DNA from: Cryomorphaceae bacterium
GTDB taxonomy: Bacteria > Bacteroidota > Bacteroidia > Flavobacteriales > Schleiferiaceae
Direction: 5' to 3'
Assembly (NCBI GenBank): GCA_003455605.1
Contig: DMQR01000075.1
Location: forward strand, 1-7,999
Length of the DNA stretch: 7,999 bases
The notes under the pieces are model-generated. The model saw only the letters and a program-made list of their open reading frames with translations. It did not search any database and had not been told where the DNA came from. The translations under genes and the position numbers were made by a program. Below, piece by piece: positions 1-6,282 of the stretch. How positions within the stretch are numbered: the first letter of the stretch is position 1; each line of letters begins with the position of its first letter.

Positions 1-609
1 GCCATTATGGATAAAACATCACACGTGATGCTAGTGGGCGAGGGTGCTCAGAAATGGGCCTTAGAAAACGGGTTTTCAAAAGTGGATTACCAGGTGCCGT
101 TACCGCAGGTAAAGAAAGATTACGAAGAGTGGCTCATAAAGTCAGAATATAAAACTGGCGTCAACGTCGAAAATCATGATACCATTGGAATGCTGGCCCT
201 GGATGCCAGTGGAAGAATGGCTGGTGCTTGCACCTCTTCTGGCATGGCCTATAAGATCAGAGGTCGTGTAGGTGATAGTCCCATCATTGGTGCAGGGCTG
301 TTTATTGATGGTGATGTAGGCGGCGCAACGGCAACCGGTGTTGGAGAGGCAATGATTAGAACAGCTGGTGCTTCTGCAGTGGTGGAATCCATGCGCCTAG
401 GGGCATCGCCTGAAGAGGCTTGCTACGACATCGTGCAACGAATATTGAAAAAGCATCCGGGCGTGGAAGGCATGCAGGTTGGCTTTTTGGCGATGAACGT
501 GCAAGGTGAATACGGTGGATACAGTGTCTACAACGGATTCAATTATGCGCTGCGTACCGAGGACCGCAATGAGATGGTGGATGCCAAATACATTAGAATA
601 TGGGAGTAA
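1..609 (+). CDS. Glycosylasparaginase (N4-(beta-N-acetylglucosaminyl)-L-asparaginase), 3' part
   Basis: An N-terminal nucleophile hydrolase that cleaves the GlcNAc-Asn bond of N-glycopeptides, giving aspartate and 1-amino-GlcNAc. Homologues act in the periplasm or lysosome. The frame is open from the window edge, so the start and most of the alpha chain lie outside. What is visible is the end of the alpha chain (SHVMLVGEGAQKWALENGF, nt 22-78) and the whole beta chain. The autocleavage motif HDTIGM lies at 175-192; the nucleophile Thr codon is 181-183, directly after Asp. Downstream come the substrate-binding Arg and Asp of GRVGDSP (codons 265-267 and 274-276) and the TG pair at 334-339. A Thr that follows CT in the Flavobacterium enzyme is Ser here (235-237), a mild change. 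The stop overlaps the next gene by 10 nt, so the two are probably translationally coupled. Family assignment is very secure. Confidence 0.95.
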   Translation, partial: AIMDKTSHVMLVGEGAQKWALENGFSKVDYQVPLPQVKKDYEEWLIKSEYKTGVNVENHDTIGMLALDASGRMAGACTSSGMAYKIRGRVGDSPIIGAGLFIDGDVGGATATGVGEAMIRTAGASAVVESMRLGASPEEACYDIVQRILKKHPGVEGMQVGFLAMNVQGEYGGYSVYNGFNYALRTEDRNEMVDAKYIRIWE

Positions 610-2789
610 AAAAGAGGGATGTTCAACGTCGTTGGTGGCCTGTAGTCATTGGAGTAATTGTTATTAGCGTTGTTGGAAGACTTTGGTTGACCAACATTGA
701 TTTTAATGATTGTCAGCTGCATTGGGTAGATGTTCACGGGGTCATTCCTGCAGTTTCGTCGTGTAGTTTAAACGATAGCGTTGGGTCCAATTATTTATCA
801 CCACATCAAAGTGATTGGGAAATGGAGTTTGACTCTACGTTGGCTTCAGAGCAGTATCGCATTCTATCTGATGATAATGGCATTCACATCGCTTATGGTC
901 CTAATGGTGATTATCGCGCTAGAGCGACATTACGTCAATTAACTCATCTAACTACAGAAGGAGCGAAACTACCTTACGGTGTTATCGAAGACTGTCCGGC
1001 ATTCCGTCATCGCGGTGTGCTTATGGACGTGTGTCGTCATTTTTTTACGGTCGCTGAGGTCAAGCGCCAATTGGACATCATGGCATTGTACAAATTTAAT
1101 GTGCTGCACTGGCATTTAACCGAAGACCAAGGGTGGCGTATAGCAATGGATGCCTATTCAAAATTGGCTGAAGTAGCTGCTTATAGATCGCACGGCGATA
1201 GCGTTTACGGTGGGTTTTACACACGAGAAGACTTGGAAGAAGTGGTGGCCTATGCAGCCGGTTATGGCATTGAGGTTATACCAGAAATAGAATTACCCGG
1301 ACACAGTCAGGCAGCTTTAGCAGCCTATCCTCATTTGGGCTGTACTGGGGAGCCAGTAGCGGTGCCTACTGAATGGGGCGTTTTCAAAGACATCTATTGT
1401 GCAGGAAATGAGCAGACCTTCGAATTTTTGGACGATGTGCTCGATTATGTCTGTGAAATCTTCCCTTCAAAATACATACACATTGGCGGGGATGAAGCAC
1501 CGAAGTACCGTTGGGAGCATTGTCCTAAATGTCAGCAGCGCATGAAAGAGGAAGGCTTGCCAAACGAGGAGGCCTTGCAGGGTTGGTTCAATACAAGAAT
1601 TGAAAATTATCTGGCAGCCAAGGGCAAGCAGATCATTGGTTGGGATGAAATCTTGGAGGGCGGTTTGAGCCCGAACGCAACCGTTCAGAGTTGGCGCGGA
1701 TTTGAAGGTGCGCAGTGCGCCGCAGAGCAAGGCCACGATGCCATTGTTAGCCCTACCTCACATGCCTATTTTGACTATCCGGTGAGCAGCATTGATGTGC
1801 CGAAGGTCTATGACTTCAACCTATATCCCCCAAATTTGGATCGATTCACCTACGGTCATCACATCATTGGTGGCGAGTGCAACCTTTGGTCGGAACGCAT
1901 TCCAAATACAGAGACCCTCGACCGAAGATTTTTACCTCGCGGCATAGCGATGTCCGAAGTCTTGTGGTCAAATCCTGCAGAGCGCGATTACGATGCGTTT
2001 TGGGAGCGATTGCAAGGGCACTACAGTTTGTTGGATGTACTTGGGTACGGATATGATGTGGAGCAGATACCCGTGAAATTGGGTACTAAAAATGATTCCT
2101 TTAAAGAGGAGCTGAAGGTCATTGTTACTACGGAGCCGGCTTTTGCGAATCTGGAACTAGCTGTTGAGGCGCCTACAGGCATGACCATGGGCAGCGCAAC
2201 TACCTTTACTGAGCGCGGGGTGCACCAAATTAAAGTGCAGCCTAATCGCGGCGGGCACGCCATGGGCAAGGTGCTGAACTACGAATTTGCGGTCCATGAG
2301 GGCTTGATGACGCACAGTTGTTTGACCAGTCCTCCAACCGAGCCTTATACGGGTACGAAGGATATTCCACTGGTTGATGGGGTGTTGGGATCGGAGAATT
2401 ATAGAGATGGAAATTGGGTAGGTTATTTTAATCCCGATTATTTCAGTGGTCACTTTGGCTGGGATCAACCCTACGCCATTGATTCCATCAAGATTAACTT
2501 CCTGCAAAGCAGATTGAGCTGGATCCTCATTCCCGAAAAGGTGATTACAGACGTGTACGAAAGTGAGGATCAGATTAGCCGCTATGAATGGGATCGCACG
2601 AGCTCCACATCTGAGGAAGGCATCTTCATTGAAACCATGGTCTTGGCTCCTGAAGGAGGATTCCCTGCGACCCAAAACATTGACCTTATGATTCCAAACA
2701 CCGAGGTATTGCCAGATAATCACCCCTCTGCGGGCGAACGTGTGTGGCATTTCTTGGACGAAGTACAGATTTATGGGCGACCACTTTGA
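600..2789 (+). CDS. GH20 beta-N-acetylhexosaminidase, N-terminally membrane-anchored, with C-terminal discoidin-like domain
   Basis: A 729-residue exo-hexosaminidase removing non-reducing terminal GlcNAc/GalNAc by substrate-assisted catalysis. Residues 14-30 are a hydrophobic segment after a basic RR stretch, with no lipobox and no clear signal-peptidase site, which suggests an uncleaved anchor facing the periplasm. Residues 35-130 fit the GH20b N-domain. The TIM barrel (about 137-480) shows HRGVLMDVCRHF, FNVLHWHLTEDQGWR, PEIELPGHS and HIGGDEAPK, with the catalytic Asp-Glu pair at D298-E299 (nt 1491-1496), then IIGWDEILEGG and GGECNLWSE. A linker or FN3/chitobiase-like region follows (about 500-570), then a discoidin/F5-8C-like part with LVDGVLGSENYRDGNWVGY. 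The ATG at 600 is the only plausible start; the next in-frame Met is residue 75. It overlaps both neighbours (10 nt upstream, 17 nt downstream), supporting a single N-glycan-degrading operon. Confidence 0.95.
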   Translation: MGVKKRDVQRRWWPVVIGVIVISVVGRLWLTNIDFNDCQLHWVDVHGVIPAVSSCSLNDSVGSNYLSPHQSDWEMEFDSTLASEQYRILSDDNGIHIAYGPNGDYRARATLRQLTHLTTEGAKLPYGVIEDCPAFRHRGVLMDVCRHFFTVAEVKRQLDIMALYKFNVLHWHLTEDQGWRIAMDAYSKLAEVAAYRSHGDSVYGGFYTREDLEEVVAYAAGYGIEVIPEIELPGHSQAALAAYPHLGCTGEPVAVPTEWGVFKDIYCAGNEQTFEFLDDVLDYVCEIFPSKYIHIGGDEAPKYRWEHCPKCQQRMKEEGLPNEEALQGWFNTRIENYLAAKGKQIIGWDEILEGGLSPNATVQSWRGFEGAQCAAEQGHDAIVSPTSHAYFDYPVSSIDVPKVYDFNLYPPNLDRFTYGHHIIGGECNLWSERIPNTETLDRRFLPRGIAMSEVLWSNPAERDYDAFWERLQGHYSLLDVLGYGYDVEQIPVKLGTKNDSFKEELKVIVTTEPAFANLELAVEAPTGMTMGSATTFTERGVHQIKVQPNRGGHAMGKVLNYEFAVHEGLMTHSCLTSPPTEPYTGTKDIPLVDGVLGSENYRDGNWVGYFNPDYFSGHFGWDQPYAIDSIKINFLQSRLSWILIPEKVITDVYESEDQISRYEWDRTSSTSEEGIFIETMVLAPEGGFPATQNIDLMIPNTEVLPDNHPSAGERVWHFLDEVQIYGRPL

Positions 2790-3510
2790 AATAGAGATAG
2801 CTATTGAGGAGCCTGGCCACGCGGCGCCGCTCATCGATTTAGGCGTACACCGCATCGAGCTGTGTAGCAATTTGGTGGAAGGTGGATTGACGCCCTCGGC
2901 GGCCCAGATTGAGATGGCGGTGGATATCAGTGACTTGCCCGTTTATGTGATGCTCAGGCCTCGCGCCGGGGACTTTACCTATAACCGATTGGAGAAGCAT
3001 ATTATGCTCGAAGAACTGAAGATTCTTAGCGATTACGGAGCATCGGGGATTGTTTTTGGCGCCTTGGATGGCGGTCGTAACATTGATGTGGATTTTGTGG
3101 AGCTGGTGGCCCAATTCTCTCATGATTACGGCCTCGCCATGACCTTCCACCGCGCTTTTGATACCTGTGCACGGCCAAAAAAGGCGATGGAGCTGTTGGT
3201 GGAATTTGGCGTAGAGCGAATCTTGACTAGTGGTTTTGCACCTACCGTGGCTGATGGACTACCCGCGATCAAGGACCTTTGTGATCAAGCGGCGGGGCGG
3301 ATTCATATCCAGGCCGGTTCGGGCGTCAGTGCGGCCGTAGTCGATGACCTTTGGGCGGCGGGCATTCGTTCCTATCATTGTACGGCGAGAACAAAAATTG
3401 CGGCACGCGAAGGAAGCGTGGAAGAGCGGCTTGGCTTTGGTGATTATTGGTCTCTGGATACCAAGAAAATTGAAAATCTCAATAGTGCACTCTGGTGCAA
3501 ATTGTTATAA
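2773..3510 (+). CDS. cutC: CutC-family TIM-barrel protein
   Basis: A 245-residue protein of the CutC family, annotated as copper homeostasis, with a TIM-barrel fold. Family motifs in order: HRIELCSNLVEGGLTPS (about 26-42), YVMLRPRAGDFTY, GIVFGALDGG, MTFHRAFDTC, VERILTSGF, and IQAGSGVS near the end. The start is set at the ATG at 2773, giving MGDHFEIEIA, which matches the usual family N-terminus. An in-frame ATG at 2740 would add eleven residues with no family match. The frame overlaps the GH20 gene by 17 nt, so expression is probably tied to glycan breakdown. In E. coli the copper phenotype of cutC was traced to the MicL small RNA made from within the gene, so the copper role of the protein is doubtful. 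An enzymatic role on an amino-sugar or aspartyl product is possible but is inference only. Confidence 0.9.
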   Translation: MGDHFEIEIAIEEPGHAAPLIDLGVHRIELCSNLVEGGLTPSAAQIEMAVDISDLPVYVMLRPRAGDFTYNRLEKHIMLEELKILSDYGASGIVFGALDGGRNIDVDFVELVAQFSHDYGLAMTFHRAFDTCARPKKAMELLVEFGVERILTSGFAPTVADGLPAIKDLCDQAAGRIHIQAGSGVSAAVVDDLWAAGIRSYHCTARTKIAAREGSVEERLGFGDYWSLDTKKIENLNSALWCKLL

Positions 3511-3511
3511 A

Positions 3512-3536
3512 AAAAGCCCGCTCGAAGCGGGCTTTT
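3512..3536. terminator. Bidirectional intrinsic terminator between cutC and the lipoprotein gene
   Basis: Perfect GC hairpin GCCCGC (3516-3521) with GCGGGC (3527-3532), an extra T-A pair and a short loop. It is flanked by A-tracts on the left and TTTT on the right that extend the stem. On the plus strand it closes cutC, whose stop lies one base upstream. On the minus strand, where the gene at 3557 converges, the T-tract is seven long (3509-3515) and so probably stronger. Confidence 0.9.
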
Positions 3537-3556
3537 ATGTATTTGTTCAGTCGAGA

Positions 3557-4024
3557 TTATTTACCCCAACGTTGGATTTGTGCAATTTCGAAGTTGAGTG
3601 GTATGGGGAATCCTGGAATGGTTATACTCAACGCTGTATCCACACGAAATGTAAGCGCATCTTGCTCTAACTTCTTGATAACAAAATCAATATTTGCAGT
3701 GCTGCCACCTGCTCCCGGAATACCTAAACCTAAATCAATATTCTTTAAAACAAGAATAGTGTCATTTCGAATGGCCCATCCTATAGAATCTAATCGTGTT
3801 CCGGCCGAATCAATTGTTAAACCGCCGTTATCCATAAAGTTGGCTTCCATCATCGTAGCACTTTCAGTGCTGGATGAATCCAAGAATGGAAGTGCTCGAA
3901 TAACCACTTCTTGATTTATACCCGTCCAAACACCTGTAATTTTGAATTCGGTGCTTCTGTTTTCCCATTTAGTACATGAGACCAACAGCGCTGCTGTTGT
4001 GACGAAGAGAGCAATTTTTTTCAT
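3557..4024 (-). CDS. Small lipoprotein, possibly lipocalin-like
   Basis: A 155-residue exported protein of no recognised function. The N-terminus is a lipoprotein signal: MKK, a hydrophobic stretch and the lipobox LVSC with Cys17 as the lipidated residue. Lys follows two positions later, with no Asp at +2. The mature part starts with GVWTG (31-35). It continues with alternating hydrophobic strands broken by turns (FMDNGGL, WAIRNDTILVLKNIDLG, IDFVIKKLEQDALTFRVD), the layout seen in lipocalin-like lipoproteins of Bacteroidota. Two Gly/Pro-rich turns stand out (GLGIPGAGG and ITIPGFPIPLNF). The gene lies 37 nt downstream of ribF on the same strand and may be co-transcribed, though the functions look unrelated. 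The ATG at 4022-4024 is well placed for the signal peptide. Gene call is strong; fold assignment is weak. Confidence 0.85.
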   Translation of the reverse strand: MKKIALFVTTAALLVSCTKWENRSTEFKITGVWTGINQEVVIRALPFLDSSSTESATMMEANFMDNGGLTIDSAGTRLDSIGWAIRNDTILVLKNIDLGLGIPGAGGSTANIDFVIKKLEQDALTFRVDTALSITIPGFPIPLNFEIAQIQRWGK

Positions 4025-4061
4025 TTTCGTTTCTTTTTAGGTATAACAAAGATGTTAATAT

Positions 4062-4985
4062 TTATGCCAGCTTCGACAAAGCATCTTCTTTATCTAGAGT
4101 AAGTTGCATCTTTAGGGTATCAAGGCCATTGAAGTTCATGACATCTCTGAGACGATGACCCACAGCAAAATGAAGATGTTTTCCATAGAGATCACCTTCA
4201 AAATCGAGCAGGTGAATTTCTACCGTACGTTTATTGATTCCCACGGTTGGGCGTCGGCCGATGTTGGCCATGGCCTTGTGGTGCTCGCCGTTCAAGCGTA
4301 CATAACCTGCATACACCCCGTCGGCGGGAATGAGCTTGTGTTGGAAGTTGATGTCGAGGTTGGCTGTGGGGAAGCCAATCGAGCGGCCGATTTGATCTCC
4401 TTTGATTACTTTTCCTCCGATGATATAGGGATGGCCTAAATAGGTGGTGGCTAATTCTACATTACCTTCGGTCAAAGCTGTACGGATTTTAGTACTGCTG
4501 ATGTTGACTGCATCTATATCGAGGGCCGGAATTTCCTCCACTTCAAAGCCGTAAATAGGTCCAAATTCTTTCAAATGGTCGAAGCTGCCTTCGCGATTGC
4601 GACCGAAGTGGTGGTCGTAACCAATGACTAATTGTTTTACGCCAATCTGGTTAACCAAAATCTCACGCACAAATTCCAAAGAAGGCGTACGGGAGAATTC
4701 TTTGGTAAAGGGATGAATGATCAAATGATGGAGTCCGGTTTGTTCGAGAAGTCCAATTTTTTCCTCCAAGCTCGTCAGTAGTTTGAGCTCTGCATCTGGC
4801 TGTAGTACTAAGCGCGGGTGTGGAGAAAAGGTCAGGAGCACACTCTCGCCGCCGACCTTGTGCGCAGTTTGGACTAATTGGTTCAAAATCTTCTTGTGCC
4901 CTAAATGGACACCGTCAAAAGTACCCGTGGTGGCAACGGCACAGTTTATTGCATTAAATTCCGTGAGGGATTGGTATACTTTCAA
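4062..4985 (-). CDS. ribF: Bifunctional riboflavin kinase / FMN adenylyltransferase (FAD synthetase)
   Basis: A cytoplasmic 307-residue enzyme that phosphorylates riboflavin to FMN and adenylates FMN to FAD; length is normal for bacterial RibF. The N-terminal adenylyltransferase half has GTFDGVHLGH (21-30), FSPHPR (53-58), GYDHHFGRNREG (122-133) and NISSTKIR (161-168). The C-terminal riboflavin kinase half has the GDQIGRSIGFPTANLD signature (196-211), GVYAGYV, NIGRRPTV and VEIHLLDF. The family start (KVYQSLTEF) demands a TTG start codon, seen as CAA at 4983-4985 on the plus strand; the in-frame sequence upstream offers no ATG. It is divergent from the membrane-protein gene at 5033 with a 47-nt gap, too short for an FMN riboswitch, and no such element is seen. 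Confidence 0.95.
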   Translation of the reverse strand: MKVYQSLTEFNAINCAVATTGTFDGVHLGHKKILNQLVQTAHKVGGESVLLTFSPHPRLVLQPDAELKLLTSLEEKIGLLEQTGLHHLIIHPFTKEFSRTPSLEFVREILVNQIGVKQLVIGYDHHFGRNREGSFDHLKEFGPIYGFEVEEIPALDIDAVNISSTKIRTALTEGNVELATTYLGHPYIIGGKVIKGDQIGRSIGFPTANLDINFQHKLIPADGVYAGYVRLNGEHHKAMANIGRRPTVGINKRTVEIHLLDFEGDLYGKHLHFAVGHRLRDVMNFNGLDTLKMQLTLDKEDALSKLA

Positions 4986-5002
4986 ATTGAGTTGTAATTT
5001 TC
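4970..5002 (+). promoter_or_regulatory. Candidate Bacteroidota-type promoter for the gene at 5033
   Basis: ATTG at 4970-4973 is followed after 21 nt by TAATTTTC (4995-5002). This resembles the Bacteroidota consensus TTTG / TAnnTTTG with one mismatch in each box. Transcription would begin near 5009, about 25 nt before the TTG start. It overlaps the start of ribF, and no comparably good box is seen for ribF itself. Confidence 0.3.
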
Positions 5003-5032
5003 TGCAAATTACGAACTGTAAACCGCATTCTC

Positions 5033-5833
5033 TTGAAGAAAATTGATCCTTTCTACGCCCTCCAAGCCGGGTGGGTACGCTATAAAAACAACGCCGGCAT
5101 GTATACGGCGTTCACGATTGTTTGGTTCATAGCAACGCTTCTAATCACCACAGTGGCTACGGGCATGGGTGGAATATTAACCCTTTTAGGTGAGCGCTTA
5201 GTGGCTCTGCTCATGGCTATCGTATTAGGTGCAGGAACTATTTTCCTGACAATGGGATTCTCTCATGTTGCCCGAAAAGATGAGCTGGGTACAGGTGTAG
5301 AGTTTGGTGATTTCTTTACTGCGTTACGCGTGAATCAGACGCAATTGTTCGGTGTGGTGGTGATTACCTCGATTTTAGGCCAGTTGGGTACATTTTTTAT
5401 GCCTGAAGGATTCGCTACCTTGTCTACCGGCCAATTTGACTTTTCGAATCTGGACGAGCTTCAGATGATGGTCGAGGACATGCAAGAGGTATATATGGAT
5501 AACATGGGGGTTATTATGTTAGCGACTCTTATTCAAATCGTTTTTGGCGTTGGATTCATGTTTTCCACTTATCGTGCATCACTGGAAGGGGAAGGACCGA
5601 TGGAAGCATTGAAGTGGAGTTTTCCGCGCGCTTGGAGTAACTTCTTTCGCATTTTTGTCCTTGCCTTGATGACAGGTATTATCGCCATTATTTTAGGTGT
5701 TCTCACCCTCTTTATCGGTTTCTTGGTAATCATCCCATGGATGATACTCGTACAATTTGAGATGTATGATCAAATATGTGATAAGCCCGAAGGCCTAGAT
5801 CCGGTCGTTGAGCAATTTGATTACGATAACTAG
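5033..5833 (+). CDS. Multi-pass inner-membrane protein of unknown function
   Basis: A 266-residue integral membrane protein not recognised with confidence. Hydrophobic segments lie at about 24-44, 57-77, 104-123, 157-178, 205-228 and 228-242, so roughly six spans. A polar acidic stretch (about 135-156, DELQMMVEDMQEVYMD) separates spans three and four. A conserved-looking segment, EALKWSFPRAWSNFFRIF, precedes the final hairpin. The tail, IIPWMILVQFEMYDQI, resembles the ends of DUF975-like and related membrane families in which genes for uncharacterised bacterial integral proteins are often grouped; this is only a resemblance. The start is TTG at 5033, giving MKKIDPFYALQAGW; the next Met is residue 23, which would cut into the first span. 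Divergent from ribF and followed by a weak hairpin. Real gene; function open. Confidence 0.8.
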   Translation: MKKIDPFYALQAGWVRYKNNAGMYTAFTIVWFIATLLITTVATGMGGILTLLGERLVALLMAIVLGAGTIFLTMGFSHVARKDELGTGVEFGDFFTALRVNQTQLFGVVVITSILGQLGTFFMPEGFATLSTGQFDFSNLDELQMMVEDMQEVYMDNMGVIMLATLIQIVFGVGFMFSTYRASLEGEGPMEALKWSFPRAWSNFFRIFVLALMTGIIAIILGVLTLFIGFLVIIPWMILVQFEMYDQICDKPEGLDPVVEQFDYDN

Positions 5834-5838
5834 CGAGT

Positions 5839-5862
5839 GAAGTCCTGATTAAGACTTCTTTT
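5839..5862 (+). terminator. Weak intrinsic terminator after the membrane-protein gene
   Basis: GAAGTC (5839-5844) and GACTTC (5853-5858) form a six-pair stem around an 8-nt loop, followed directly by TTTT. It begins six bases after the stop codon. The stem is short and AT-containing, so read-through into the hairpin-rich region behind it is likely. Confidence 0.4.
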
Positions 5863-5883
5863 GGATGAGAATATCTCTTTTCC

Positions 5884-5915
5884 GAGAGTGCTTGGGGCTT
5901 CACTATCTCACTCTC
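5884..5915 (+). other. Hairpin in intergenic region
   Basis: GAGAGTG (5884-5890) pairs with CACTCTC (5909-5915), seven pairs around an 18-nt loop that contains GGGGCTT. There is no T-run after it, so it is not a terminator on the plus strand. It may be part of a structured transcript covering 5839-6027. Confidence 0.4.
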
Positions 5916-5944
5916 ATTAAAGTGGCAAATTCTGGACTGCTAAT

Positions 5945-6027
5945 TTTTACTGGCGTAAAAGGTTGGCGGACCTCTTTGGGTTTGCATTCAGGCAAACCCC
6001 TATATACTGCGTATGGCGGGGCTTTTT
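5945..6027 (+). ncRNA. Candidate structured RNA: serial hairpins ending in a U-run
   Basis: Between 5834 and 6106 no convincing gene is found, but the plus strand folds into consecutive stems: TTTTAC/GTAAAA (5945-5950 with 5955-5960), AGGT/ACCT (5960-5963 with 5970-5973, sharing one base with the first), GGGTTTGC/GCAAACCC (5978-5985 with 5992-5999), and CCCC-ATAC with GTAT-GGGG (5997-6007 with 6011-6021). The last is followed by CTTTTTG, which looks like a terminator. The eight-pair perfect stem is unlikely by chance. No promoter box is recognised, so it may be a small RNA, or the 3' UTR and terminator of the upstream gene. It matches no RNA family I can recall. Confidence 0.3.
5997..6027 (+). 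terminator. Possible plus-strand terminator closing the hairpin-rich region
   Basis: CCCC (5997-6000) can pair with GGGG (6018-6021), and ATAC (6004-6007) with GTAT (6011-6014), separated by a 3x3 internal loop. A five-T run follows at 6023-6027. The stem is imperfect, and it competes for bases 5997-5999 with the stronger hairpin just upstream. Confidence 0.4.
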
Positions 6028-6073
6028 GTCTCCACCTCTAACTAAAGTAATGTTTGTTCAGTGTGGAAATAAA

Positions 6074-6101
6074 AAATCCCGACCAGTTCTGGTCGGGATT
6101 T
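6074..6101 (-). terminator. Strong intrinsic terminator of tRNA-Leu
   Basis: A twelve-pair perfect stem, AAATCCCGACCA (6074-6085) with TGGTCGGGATTT (6090-6101), around the loop GTTC. On the minus strand it lies five bases after the tRNA and runs into a T-tract (plus-strand A-run 6071-6076). It could also stop plus-strand transcripts arriving from 6027, but the T-run on that side is shorter. Confidence 0.9.
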
Positions 6102-6106
6102 ATCTG

Positions 6107-6186
6107 TGCGGATGAAAGGACTCGAACCTTCACGCCGAAGCACTAGTGCCTAAAACTAGCGTGTCTACCAATTTCACCACATCCGC
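6107..6186 (-). tRNA. tRNA-Leu (anticodon UAG)
   Basis: Read on the minus strand, all arms are present. The seven-pair acceptor GCGGATG/CATCCGC has discriminator A73 at 6107. The D arm has GTG/CAC. The anticodon stem CTAGT/ACTAG surrounds loop TTTAGGC, giving anticodon TAG. A long variable arm (class II, leucine type) contains a TTCG loop. The T arm is GAAGG-TTCGAGT-CCTTT with one G-T pair. The 3' CCA is not encoded, so it must be added after processing. It reads CUA and, by wobble, other CUN codons. It is transcribed alone, with its own -7 box and terminator. Confidence 0.97.
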
Positions 6187-6200
6187 AGTAATTGGGAGGG

Positions 6201-6208
6201 CAAATATA
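6201..6208 (-). promoter_or_regulatory. Bacteroidota -7 box for tRNA-Leu
   Basis: The minus strand reads TATATTTG here, a perfect match to TAnnTTTG, the -7 element used by the Bacteroidota primary sigma factor. It ends 14 bases before the mature tRNA start, leaving a leader of only a few bases. The -33 TTTG is not clear; only a T-rich stretch (plus-strand A-run 6231-6236) lies at about the right distance. Confidence 0.6.
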
Positions 6209-6256
6209 TAGAGAAAATTAGTTTGACGATAAAAAAGAATTGGCCCCAGTAAAAAT

Positions 6257-6264
6257 TAACTTTG
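6257..6264 (+). promoter_or_regulatory. Bacteroidota -7 box for the flavin-reductase-like gene
   Basis: TAACTTTG matches TAnnTTTG perfectly and lies 18 bases before the ATG at 6283, so the mRNA leader would be about a dozen bases. This argues against translation from the in-frame TTG at 6262, which is inside the box. No good -33 TTTG is seen at the expected spacing. Confidence 0.55.
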
Positions 6265-6282
6265 CTACAAATCATTGGTCCC

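Noticed and set aside
2740..2772. An earlier in-frame ATG for cutC.
   Set aside because: It would add eleven residues not seen in the family and enlarge the overlap with GH20; MGDHFEIEIA at 2773 fits the usual N-terminus.
2157..2870. A 237-residue minus-strand reading frame antisense to GH20 and the start of cutC.
   Set aside because: Its translation has no recognisable motif, and it lies wholly over two strongly supported genes on the other strand.
4025..4061. A dedicated promoter for the lipoprotein gene.
   Set aside because: On the minus strand TTTG and CATCTTTG occur, but their spacing and sequence fit the Bacteroidota consensus poorly.
4986..5032. An FMN riboswitch upstream of ribF.
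   Set aside because: The gap is only 47 nt and lacks the conserved RFN element stems.
5834..6030. 6S RNA (length and position looked possible).
   Set aside because: The two ends do not pair: no sequence near 5840 complements the GGCGGGGC at the 3' end, and there is no long rod with a central bubble. SRP RNA and RNase P RNA signatures are also absent.
5865..6041. A 58-residue plus-strand reading frame from an ATG in the intergenic region.
   Set aside because: It matches no family, covers four hairpins including the perfect eight-pair stem and the T-run, and an open frame of this length is not rare by chance. It would deserve a look only if its frame were conserved in relatives.
6262..6282. 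An upstream TTG start for the flavin-reductase-like gene.
   Set aside because: It lies inside a perfect TAnnTTTG -7 box, and the ATG at 6283 gives the expected N-terminus.
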